DNA of 47,706 nt from Prevotella sp. (GTDB taxonomy: Bacteria > Bacteroidota > Bacteroidia > Bacteroidales > Bacteroidaceae), in contig JAILMS010000079.1 in assembly GCA_024692385.1 (NCBI GenBank), positions 1 to 47,706 on the forward strand. Direction: 5' to 3'. This document shows positions 41,546 through 47,706 of this stretch, in pieces (position 1 is the first letter of the stretch; each line of letters opens with the position of its first letter). The notes below the pieces were generated by a model. The model was not told where the DNA came from and searched no databases. It saw only the letters and a list, made by a program, of their open reading frames with translations. A program made the position numbers and the translations under genes.

Positions 41546-42748
41546 CTACTTACGTCGCTTCTTCAATTCCAGCTTAGGGATTTTCAACACCTGACCAGCC
41601 TTAATCTGCGGGTTGTTAGGCAGGTTGTTATAGGCCTCAACATAACACTGCATATCAGGGCCAAGATGTGCACGACAAATACTGTAGAAGGTCTGTCCTT
41701 CCAAGACAGTCACCTCATGTGACAAGCCTACAATACGGTAAGCTCCCAGGCGAACACGCTCATCCTTGGCCGACCACTGGTCAAGCTGTTCTTTGGAAGG
41801 TTCATTCTTAGCAGGTGTTTCAACCTTGGGTTCTTCCTTGGCTGCTGATGGAGCAGTCATCTCGCTCGCAATAACATTCTCCGCTTCCTCTCCTACCTCA
41901 GAATCCTCCAGTTCAGCCATATAAACAGTGTCTTTTACGACTACAGTATCAGGAACGAGTGTAACAGTTTGTTGTTGGATACCATATTTATAACCTCCAT
42001 AGGCGGCACCTACCAACAAAAGAAGTACTACCAGACCGCACAACAGCCATCTTCCCCAATGACGCTCAGGCTCCTGTTTCTCTTCTTCAAAGAAATCAAT
42101 CAGTTCTGAAGACTCTTTAGCAGCAAGATTCTCAACAACAGGTTCCTCAACGGCAGGCTCCTCCACTACGGGAGTTTCATCAAGAGTCGGTTCTTCGGCT
42201 GTTGGAGTTTCAATAACCGGAGTATCCTCGATAATTGGGGTATCCTCGACAAAAACAGGTTCCTCAACGATAGGCTGTTCATCAACAGGCTGTTCGGCAA
42301 TTGGCTCTTCAACGACTGGTTCCACAGCTATGGTCACAGGCTCCTCGACTATGCCCACAGGCTCCTCAGCTACGGGTTCCTCAGCGACATCTTCAGATAC
42401 TTCATCCTTGATGTCCTCAAACTCCACACCATCGTTAAGTACCACGGTTTCAAATTGCGAGAACGGTTTATTAACCAACTCACGCATCAGAGTATCTGGC
42501 GTAAAAGTAACCTTTGCATGACTGTCAATCACAACACGTTCTCCCGTGCGGACACTGACACTCTCGCGGGCCTCGACATTAATTATCTTAAAGGTTCCCA
42601 GTCCCTTTATCTTGACAGCATCACCCTCTTGTAAACGTTGGAGTATAACAGAGAACATCTCGGCAGCAAAACGACTGGCTTCACGTGGTTCCAAGCCGTT
42701 CTTCTCCGTCAAGATTTTTGCAACCTCCTGTATTGTCAGTTTTCCCAT
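41546..42748 (-). CDS. HU-transmembrane-LysM protein
   Basis: 400 residues. Residues 1-95 are an HU/IHF-type fold (I-K-G-L-G-T-F-K-I plus F-T-P-D at its end). Residues ~110-225 are a low-complexity stalk of E-E-P-V-type repeats. A basic W-G-R-W motif precedes one transmembrane helix (233-253). After a second acidic linker, a LysM domain (about 346-392: V-L-E-G-Q-T-F-Y-S-I ... I-K-A-G-Q-V-L-K-I-P) ends the protein before a K-K-R-R-K tail. Topology predicts the HU part inside and LysM in the periplasm, where LysM binds peptidoglycan. A link between nucleoid and cell wall is an attractive inference, untested. It follows a separate HU gene by 3 bp. Confidence 0.87.
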   Translation of the reverse strand: MGKLTIQEVAKILTEKNGLEPREASRFAAEMFSVILQRLQEGDAVKIKGLGTFKIINVEARESVSVRTGERVVIDSHAKVTFTPDTLMRELVNKPFSQFETVVLNDGVEFEDIKDEVSEDVAEEPVAEEPVGIVEEPVTIAVEPVVEEPIAEQPVDEQPIVEEPVFVEDTPIIEDTPVIETPTAEEPTLDETPVVEEPAVEEPVVENLAAKESSELIDFFEEEKQEPERHWGRWLLCGLVVLLLLVGAAYGGYKYGIQQQTVTLVPDTVVVKDTVYMAELEDSEVGEEAENVIASEMTAPSAAKEEPKVETPAKNEPSKEQLDQWSAKDERVRLGAYRIVGLSHEVTVLEGQTFYSICRAHLGPDMQCYVEAYNNLPNNPQIKAGQVLKIPKLELKKRRK

Positions 42749-42751
42749 AGT

Positions 42752-43033
42752 TTACTGTCCTCCTTTCAGTTTATCTTTCCACGTCTGATTGGGTTTAAAA
42801 CTCAGCACAAGTTTGGGCGGGACCAGCATGCGCTGTCCAGTAGCAGGATTCACCATGATGCGTTCCATCTTTTTCTTGGTCTCAAAGACACCAAAGTTAG
42901 GAATCAGTATGGAGTTGTCCTCTTGGAAGGCATCACCCATAGCATCAATCAGGTTGCCGGCCAGTTTCTGAGTATCCTTGGTACTATACCCTGTACGCTC
43001 AGCCAATTCAGCTATAAATTCCTTGTTGTTCAT
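42752..43033 (-). CDS. HU-family DNA-binding protein
   Basis: 93 residues. The N-terminus N-N-K-E-F-I-A-E-L-A-E-R-T-G is HU-like and the central I-P-N-F-G-V-F-E-T-K-K replaces the usual G-F-G-x-F signature; the last part reads V-L-S-F-K-P. It is a diverged paralogue of the HU at 17690. Its ATG overlaps the rimO stop by 4 bp and it lies 3 bp before the HU-LysM gene. Dimerisation with the HU part of that neighbour is possible, given that HU folds work as dimers and the genes are adjacent. Confidence 0.9.
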   Translation of the reverse strand: MNNKEFIAELAERTGYSTKDTQKLAGNLIDAMGDAFQEDNSILIPNFGVFETKKKMERIMVNPATGQRMLVPPKLVLSFKPNQTWKDKLKGGQ

Positions 43034-44328
43034 ATTCTTATCGTGGCATATAAGTCAAACTCTTCCGCATCCGTAATACGAGCATCATAAAACTCCCCGA
43101 TAGTAAGTTTTTCATCAGCAGGAATCAGCACCTCCGGATCTACTTCTGGCGAACAGAACTCCGTTCGTCCTACATACCAGTCACCCTCCTGACGGTCGAT
43201 GATGACACGCATCACGCTACCTACCTTCTCAGCTTCCAGCTCAGCACTGATGTTCTGCTGTACACGCATCAGTTTGTCCAATCTTTTCTGCTTGACATCA
43301 GCAGGGACATCGTCATCATAATGCTTAGCACTATAGGTTCCGTCTTCCTCTGAATAAGCGAAAGCACCCATACGTTCAAAGCGCGCCCACTTAGTAAACT
43401 CAACGAGTTCACGAAAGTCTTCATCCGTCTCACCGGGGAATCCAACCATCAGCGTGGTACGGATATGGATGCCTGGCACCTCGCGACGCATGCGGCGTAT
43501 CAGTTCATAAGTTTCTTCCTTAGTGACATGACGCTTCATGCGGTCCAGCATGTGGTCGCTGATATGCTGCAGGGCGATATCCAAGTAGTTGCATACGTTC
43601 TTCTTCTCTCGCATGACACGCAACAAGTCCCATGGGAAATGGGTTGGATAGGCATAGTGCAGACGTATCCACTCTACCCCCTCGATATCGGCCATCTTTT
43701 CTATCAGTTCAGCAATATGCTGCTTACCATCGATGTCAACACCATAGTAGGTCAGTTCCTGAGCAATCACCTGAAACTCCTTTGTACCCTGACTAACCAA
43801 CCAGCGCACCTCGTCGAGTATCTCGTCCATCGGACGACTCTGATGCTTACCAGTAATAATAGGTATAGCACAATAGGCGCAGTGACGGTCACAGCCTTCT
43901 GCTATCTTCAGATAGGCATAGTGCTTGGGAGTGGTTATCTTACGGTGAGCATTCTCAAGGTTATATTGTTTTTCTAAATCTGCCAGCAGTTGCTTATAGT
44001 TGAACTTGCCATACCATCCGTCAACCTCAGGAATCTCAGCTTCCAGATCAGCCAGATAGCGCTCTGACAGACAACCCATCACATAGAGTTTCTTCAGACG
44101 ACCTTCCTCCTTGGACTGAGCCAGTTCCAAGATGGTATCGATGCTCTCCTGTTTAGCATCCTCAATGAATCCACAGGTATTGACAACAGCGATGTCACCC
44201 GTAGGATTGTCTGCGTCGTGAGTCACATGATAGCCATTGGCCTCGAAGAGTCCCATCAGAGTCTCCGAGTCCACCAGGTTCTTTGAGCAACCTAAAGAGA
44301 TAAAATCTATTGTTGGCTTCTTACTCAT
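43030..44328 (-). CDS. rimO: Ribosomal protein uS12 methylthiotransferase
   Basis: 432 residues from the Met at 44328 (M-S-K-K-P-T-I-D-F-I-S-L-G-C-S-K-N), the family N-terminus; the longer frame shadows ftsY. The N-terminal MTTase domain has Cys14, Cys52 and Cys86 for one iron-sulfur cluster; the radical-SAM motif C-D-R-H-C-A-Y-C gives Cys146, Cys150 and Cys153; a TRAM domain ends the protein. L-G-C-S-K-N-L-V-D-S-E favours RimO over MiaB. It adds a methylthio group to an aspartate of ribosomal protein S12. Its first 8 bases overlap the ftsY end. Confidence 0.93.
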   Translation of the reverse strand: MSKKPTIDFISLGCSKNLVDSETLMGLFEANGYHVTHDADNPTGDIAVVNTCGFIEDAKQESIDTILELAQSKEEGRLKKLYVMGCLSERYLADLEAEIPEVDGWYGKFNYKQLLADLEKQYNLENAHRKITTPKHYAYLKIAEGCDRHCAYCAIPIITGKHQSRPMDEILDEVRWLVSQGTKEFQVIAQELTYYGVDIDGKQHIAELIEKMADIEGVEWIRLHYAYPTHFPWDLLRVMREKKNVCNYLDIALQHISDHMLDRMKRHVTKEETYELIRRMRREVPGIHIRTTLMVGFPGETDEDFRELVEFTKWARFERMGAFAYSEEDGTYSAKHYDDDVPADVKQKRLDKLMRVQQNISAELEAEKVGSVMRVIIDRQEGDWYVGRTEFCSPEVDPEVLIPADEKLTIGEFYDARITDAEEFDLYATIRI

Positions 44329-45277
44329 GCTTAAACAGTGAATCCACAAACTGACGCTTATTAAACAGCTGCAGGTCTTCCATGCGCTCGCCCAGTCCAA
44401 TATATTTCACAGGAACCTTCAACTGGTCGCTAATACCGATAACCACACCACCCTTGGCAGTACCGTCGAGTTTAGTGATAGCGAGACTTGTGATGTTAGT
44501 CACTGCCGAGAACTGCTTAGCCTGTTCAAAGGCATTCTGGCCAGTAGAGCCGTCGAGCACGAGCATCACCTCATCAGGTGCATCAGGCATCACCTTCTTC
44601 ATGACGTCCTTGATTTTCTTCAGCTCATTCATCAGGCCCACCTTATTATGCAGACGACCTGCTGTATCTATCAGCACCACGTCAGCACCATTAGCCTTGG
44701 CGCTCTGCAACGTGTCGAAGGCAACGGATGCAGGGTCAGAGCCCATCTGCTGCTTGACGACGGGTACACCTACGCGCTCACCCCAGATGCAAATCTGCTC
44801 AACAGCAGCAGCACGGAAGGTGTCGGCAGCACCCAGATAGACTTTCTTGCCAGCCTGTTTGAACTGCCATGCCAGCTTGCCGATGGTTGTAGTCTTACCT
44901 ACTCCATTGACACCCACTACCAATATCACATAAGGTTTGTGGTCGCTTGGCAGGTCCCAATTATCATTATCTTCAGAGTTATTCTCTGCCAGCAGAGAAG
45001 CTATCTCGTCGCGTAATATTTCATTCAACTCACTAGTTGACACATATTTATCACGAGCCACACGCTCTTCAATACGCTCAATAATCTTCAGCGTAGTCTC
45101 CACACCTACATCAGAGGTTATCAGCACCTCCTCTAAGTTGTCGAGCACATCGTCATCCACCTTCGACTTACCAGCCACAGCACGTGCCAGCTTGTCGAAT
45201 ACGCTGCTCTTGGTCTTCTCCAGACCTTTATCCAGCGTCTCTTTCTTTTCCTTATTGAAAAAACCAAAAATACCCAT
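44321..45277 (-). CDS. ftsY: Signal recognition particle receptor
   Basis: 318 residues. A short N-terminal region (no long acidic A domain) precedes the helical N domain and the G domain with G-V-N-G-V-G-K-T-T-T (122-131), D-T-A-G-R (204-208) and T-K-L-D-G (268-272). It docks SRP-bound ribosomes at the inner membrane by reciprocal GTP hydrolysis with Ffh. It lies 35 bp after the degenerate-kinase gene and overlaps rimO, in an apparent five-gene operon. Confidence 0.96.
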   Translation of the reverse strand: MGIFGFFNKEKKETLDKGLEKTKSSVFDKLARAVAGKSKVDDDVLDNLEEVLITSDVGVETTLKIIERIEERVARDKYVSTSELNEILRDEIASLLAENNSEDNDNWDLPSDHKPYVILVVGVNGVGKTTTIGKLAWQFKQAGKKVYLGAADTFRAAAVEQICIWGERVGVPVVKQQMGSDPASVAFDTLQSAKANGADVVLIDTAGRLHNKVGLMNELKKIKDVMKKVMPDAPDEVMLVLDGSTGQNAFEQAKQFSAVTNITSLAITKLDGTAKGGVVIGISDQLKVPVKYIGLGERMEDLQLFNKRQFVDSLFKHE

Positions 45278-45278
45278 C

Positions 45279-45309
45279 TCTCAATATATCATTCTCTCAA
45301 TGTCTCAAT
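45279..45309. repeat. Three TCTCAAT copies before ftsY
   Basis: TCTCAAT at 45279-45285, 45295-45301 and 45303-45309 in the 35-bp gap between two genes; on the coding strand this reads as repeated ATTGAGA. Confidence 0.7.
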
Positions 45310-45312
45310 TTT

Positions 45313-46821
45313 TTACACGTGCAACTCCAGCACGAAGCGCACGCCCTTGGTGAATTCAGGATCAATCTCCAGGTCACCATCCATCTTCAGCGCCATCTGC
45401 TTACAGATAGGCAATCCCAGACCGTCGCCCTTTGTCAGGTCACGAATCTCAAGGAATGGCTTGAACACATCCTCGCGTTTCTCCTCAGGAATATTCGAGC
45501 CTGTATTAGCTACCAAGAACTGCAGGGTATGAGCACTGCGTTTCTTGAACTCCAGCCAGATAGTACCCTCTGCAGGGGTATACTCAGCGGCATTATTCAG
45601 CAGATGCAGCAACAGATGTGATACATACTCCTTATTGATTGGGGCACTCATCTTAGGAGCGTTGACATTAAGCGCCACATCCTTCTTCACCTTGTTACGA
45701 ATCTGATCCATCAGACCTTCGCAGAACTGTGGAATCTGTGTTTCTTCCAATTCTACTGCTTCATCCGTTGAGTTCTCAATCAGCGACAGTGTCTGAATAT
45801 GCTCTGAGAAGTCTAAGAGGGCCTTTACCTCAGGAACGCTACTATCCAGTTTCTCAAAGGTAGGCTGCAGCTGACCAGCAATATTGCTGATAAACTTAGC
45901 CTTCAGGGCATTGCTATCTGTCAGCATCTGGATATTCTTCTGCTGCTTACGAGTAAGCAGGATGTAACGCAACATTACGATAGCACCAATAACCAGGGCG
46001 GCAGCCAGAACAGCAGCCAAGATACCAAGACCTACGATGAATGCCATGCGGGCAGTCAATGAGCTATCTTTCTCGGCAATGGACTGTTCGTTGTCACTAA
46101 TCTGCTTCTTCAGGCCAGCAATCTCGTCAGCATATTTCAGTGCATTGGTAGAATCCTTCCATGCCATATAGCCCTTATAAGACTGGGCTACCAGGCTGGC
46201 ACTGTTACTTCTGCGACCATTGGCAATGAGCGTCTGATAAACCTCATCCACTTTATCGTATTCTTTCTGTTTAGTCAGCTTGTCGGCCATCTCTTTGAAG
46301 ACGGCATTACCCTCTGCATTCTGACCGAATGTATAGAAATAGACAGCCTTGTTATAGAGCAGGTCATTCTTCAATTTCTCGTCACCAGACAGGTTTGCCT
46401 GATTCTCCATGACCTTCAGGAAGTCCATTGCATTGGTAGACTTTCTCAGCTTCATGTACATCTGCATGCGCTCACGAGAAGTCAGATAGTGCGCTGCTGC
46501 CTTCACTGGAGTAGTTGACTTGGAGTCAGCATCAATAGCCTGATCCACACGACGCAGCAAGTCGAAAGCCTCTTTCCAGAAGTTCTCCTTGTAGTAAAGT
46601 GCCGTAGCTTTGGCGCCACACTCTGCAGCCTGCTGGATTTGGCCCTTGTTGGCATAATCGTTGAAGGCATGGATATACAAAGAACGTGCACTTGCAATGT
46701 TCTGTTTAACATCAACAGCCTCTGCGCGCTGCTGCAACTCACTTTTCTGTACCTCCTCAGCGCTGACCGCACCATAGCCAAGGAACAGAGTTACGAAAAA
46801 GACAAGAATTTGTTTGCTCAT
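45313..46821 (-). CDS. TPR sensor with degenerate histidine-kinase core
   Basis: 502 residues. Signal peptide (1-21), then a helical TPR-like periplasmic part (about 25-250), a transmembrane helix (about 260-286) and a kinase-like cytoplasmic part. The H box reads F-I-S-N-I-A-G-Q-L-Q-P-T, where the phosphoacceptor His of F-x-x-x-x-S-H-E-x-R-T-P is replaced by Gly316. In the ATPase domain the N box (L-L-H-L-L-N-N-A-A-E-Y) and G2 (G-D-G-L-G-L) are kept, but G1 reads N-T-G-S-N-I in place of D-T-G-x-G-I. It could still bind ATP but should not autophosphorylate on the usual His. It heads the operon with ftsY and rimO and has a perfect promoter. Function unknown; possibly an allosteric partner of another kinase. 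Confidence 0.85.
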   Translation of the reverse strand: MSKQILVFFVTLFLGYGAVSAEEVQKSELQQRAEAVDVKQNIASARSLYIHAFNDYANKGQIQQAAECGAKATALYYKENFWKEAFDLLRRVDQAIDADSKSTTPVKAAAHYLTSRERMQMYMKLRKSTNAMDFLKVMENQANLSGDEKLKNDLLYNKAVYFYTFGQNAEGNAVFKEMADKLTKQKEYDKVDEVYQTLIANGRRSNSASLVAQSYKGYMAWKDSTNALKYADEIAGLKKQISDNEQSIAEKDSSLTARMAFIVGLGILAAVLAAALVIGAIVMLRYILLTRKQQKNIQMLTDSNALKAKFISNIAGQLQPTFEKLDSSVPEVKALLDFSEHIQTLSLIENSTDEAVELEETQIPQFCEGLMDQIRNKVKKDVALNVNAPKMSAPINKEYVSHLLLHLLNNAAEYTPAEGTIWLEFKKRSAHTLQFLVANTGSNIPEEKREDVFKPFLEIRDLTKGDGLGLPICKQMALKMDGDLEIDPEFTKGVRFVLELHV

Positions 46822-46856
46822 ATATGTGTTTAGATACTAGTTTCAATTAAATTATG

Positions 46857-46888
46857 CAAAGATAGCGATATTTTTTTGAACAGACAAA
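46857..46888 (-). promoter_or_regulatory. Promoter of the degenerate kinase-ftsY operon
   Basis: Minus-strand TTTG (46885-46888), exact 20-bp spacer, TATCTTTG (46857-46864); the ATG at 46821 is 35 bp downstream. Confidence 0.8.
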
Positions 46889-46894
46889 CTATTT

Positions 46895-46934
46895 CAAAAA
46901 AAATAAGGTTGCAAAACGAATTTTGCAACCTTAT
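46895..46934 (-). terminator. Terminator of the bL28-bL33-DUF4295 operon
   Basis: Perfect 14-bp stem (46903-46916 with 46921-46934), 4-nt loop, followed by a T-rich tract on the minus strand. Confidence 0.9.
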
Positions 46935-46955
46935 CACCATATTTCAATCGTATAA

Positions 46956-47114
46956 TTAGTTCTTGAAGAAGTCCTTAACGGCCTCATTGGGAACCATCTG
47001 CTCATCGAAGACGTAAGCGCCAGTCTTAGGGCTCTTTACCATCTTGATAACCTTTGTATAAGCGCGACCATCCTTTGAGCCTTCGTGGAGGGTAGCGACG
47101 GTTTTCTTTGCCAT
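46956..47114 (-). CDS. DUF4295 protein, probable Bacteroidota ribosomal protein bL38
   Basis: 52 residues, ATG at 47114, TAA at 46956-46958. It begins M-A-K-K-T-V-A-T-L-H and has V-I-K-M-V-K-S-P-K-T-G-A-Y-V-F-D-E-Q-M-V in the middle, the DUF4295 pattern confined to Bacteroidota. It directly follows rpmB and rpmG. From memory, a protein of this type was seen in the Flavobacterium johnsoniae ribosome structure and named bL38; I could not check that here. Its place in the ribosomal operon supports the idea. Confidence 0.82.
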   Translation of the reverse strand: MAKKTVATLHEGSKDGRAYTKVIKMVKSPKTGAYVFDEQMVPNEAVKDFFKN

Positions 47115-47127
47115 GCTCTAAATAAGA

Positions 47128-47319
47128 TTATTTAATCTCCTTGTGAAGAGTCATCTTCTTCAGGATGGGGTTATACTTCATGAGTTCCATTCTCTCTGGG
47201 GTATTCTTACGATTCTTGGTCGTGATATAGCGGCTTGTTCCGGGCAGTCCACTCTCTTTCATCTCAGTGCACTCCAGAATCACCTGTACACGGTTACCCT
47301 TTGCTTTCTTACCTGCCAT
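47128..47319 (-). CDS. rpmG: Ribosomal protein bL33
   Basis: 63 residues: [19 protein letters not shown], then [11 protein letters not shown] and L-K-K-Y-like end (Y-N-P-I-L-K-K). The zinc-binding C-x-x-C pairs are absent (only Cys17 remains), so this is the C-minus, zinc-free form. It lies in the large subunit near the E site. It sits 13 bp from the DUF4295 gene and 5 bp from rpmB. Confidence 0.95.
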   Translation of the reverse strand: MAGKKAKGNRVQVILECTEMKESGLPGTSRYITTKNRKNTPERMELMKYNPILKKMTLHKEIK

Positions 47320-47324
47320 AGTTA

Positions 47325-47588
47325 TTAGTCTCCTATTACTTTAATGTCCTTCCAGTCTACATAACCTTTAGCAACAGCCTGCTTCAGGGCAGCGTCCAGA
47401 CCAACCTTATTAATCATACGCAGACCAGCGGCGCTGATCTTCAACTGAATCCAGCAAGCCTCCTCTACGTAGTAGAACTTCTTGCTGAACAGGTTTACAT
47501 CAAAGCTGCGCTTTGTGCGATGCTTTGAGTGAGACACGTTATTACCAATCTGTGCCTTCTTTCCCGTAATCTGACAAATCTTAGACAT
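47325..47588 (-). CDS. rpmB: Ribosomal protein bL28
   Basis: 87 residues: [21 protein letters not shown], the family start, followed by [10 protein letters not shown]. First gene of the three-gene ribosomal operon, with a TACCTTTG -7 element 52 bp upstream. It is part of the 50S subunit. Confidence 0.96.
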   Translation of the reverse strand: MSKICQITGKKAQIGNNVSHSKHRTKRSFDVNLFSKKFYYVEEACWIQLKISAAGLRMINKVGLDAALKQAVAKGYVDWKDIKVIGD

Positions 47589-47639
47589 TTCTATCTATTT
47601 TTTCTTGTTACTTAAATATAACTTACTCCAAACAGGGTG

Positions 47640-47647
47640 CAAAGGTA
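47640..47647 (-). promoter_or_regulatory. -7 element of the rpmB operon
   Basis: Minus-strand TACCTTTG; the -33 position falls in the AGAGTTC repeat and shows only a weak match. Confidence 0.6.
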
Positions 47648-47658
47648 CAAAAAAAATT

Positions 47659-47688
47659 AGAGTTCAGAGTTTAAAGTTCAGAGTTTTC
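47659..47688. repeat. AGAGTTY heptamer repeat upstream of rpmB
   Basis: Four heptamers in a row (AGAGTTC, AGAGTTT, AAAGTTC, AGAGTTT), period 7, placed where the -33 box would be expected. Confidence 0.8.
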
Positions 47689-47706
47689 TCTAACTATTAA
47701 TATTTT

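Overview
The window looks like a chromosomal segment of a Bacteroidales bacterium, most likely Prevotellaceae (Prevotella or a close relative). The reasons are a dense set of TTTG-N20-TAnnTTTG promoters, start codons without clear Shine-Dalgarno sequences, six fimbrillin-type lipoproteins, a Bat (aerotolerance) operon, a type IX secretion plug protein, a propeller/AraC regulator, and Bacteroidota-type small ribosomal proteins (DUF4295/bL38-like and AURKAIP1/COX24-like). No phage, insertion sequence, CRISPR array or rRNA was seen. One tRNA gene, tRNA-Ser(CGA), is present.

Layout. (1) 1-7396, minus strand: a run of six fimbrillin-family (type V pilus) lipoproteins, the last cut by the window edge, with a 46-residue peptide gene inside the run; the promoter lies beside a 14-A tract. 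(2) 7698-8843, minus: an MltF-like lytic transglycosylase. (3) 8974-13524, plus: hisG-hisD-hisC followed by an overlapping T9SS plug gene; hisG/hisD and hisD/hisC are separated by heptamer repeat modules. (4) 13500-15962, minus: a membrane propeller sensor joined directly to an AraC DNA-binding domain, without kinase or receiver. (5) 16090-19765: pyruvate kinase (minus) divergent from HU, a 29-residue basic ribosomal-type protein and RNase G/E (plus). (6) 19977-23559, plus: glycosyltransferase, cytoplasmic hybrid histidine kinase and a membrane endonuclease/exonuclease/phosphatase protein. (7) 23605-29160: an AlaX-type editing protein, a DUF2807 lipoprotein, fabD overlapping a GH13 enzyme, tRNA-Ser, an outer-membrane barrel and a small lipoprotein. 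(8) 29173-32411, minus: pheT-yebC. (9) 32566-41392, minus: moxR-DUF58-membrane protein-batA-batBC-batDE-PAP2, with both BatB-BatC and BatD-BatE encoded as continuous fused reading frames. (10) 41546-46821, minus: a probable five-gene operon of a sensor protein lacking the phosphoacceptor histidine, ftsY, rimO, an HU protein and an HU-transmembrane-LysM protein. (11) 46956-47588, minus: ribosomal bL28, bL33 and the DUF4295 protein.

The most unusual items are the HU-TM-LysM protein that could link DNA to the cell wall, the degenerate histidine kinase at the head of the same operon, the kinase-less propeller/AraC regulator, the 46-residue peptide inside the fimbrillin run, the double Bat fusion, a 61-bp promoter-bearing repeat found before two unrelated genes, and the heptamer modules in the his operon. 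Domain and family names rest on recognising sequence motifs by eye; no database search was run.
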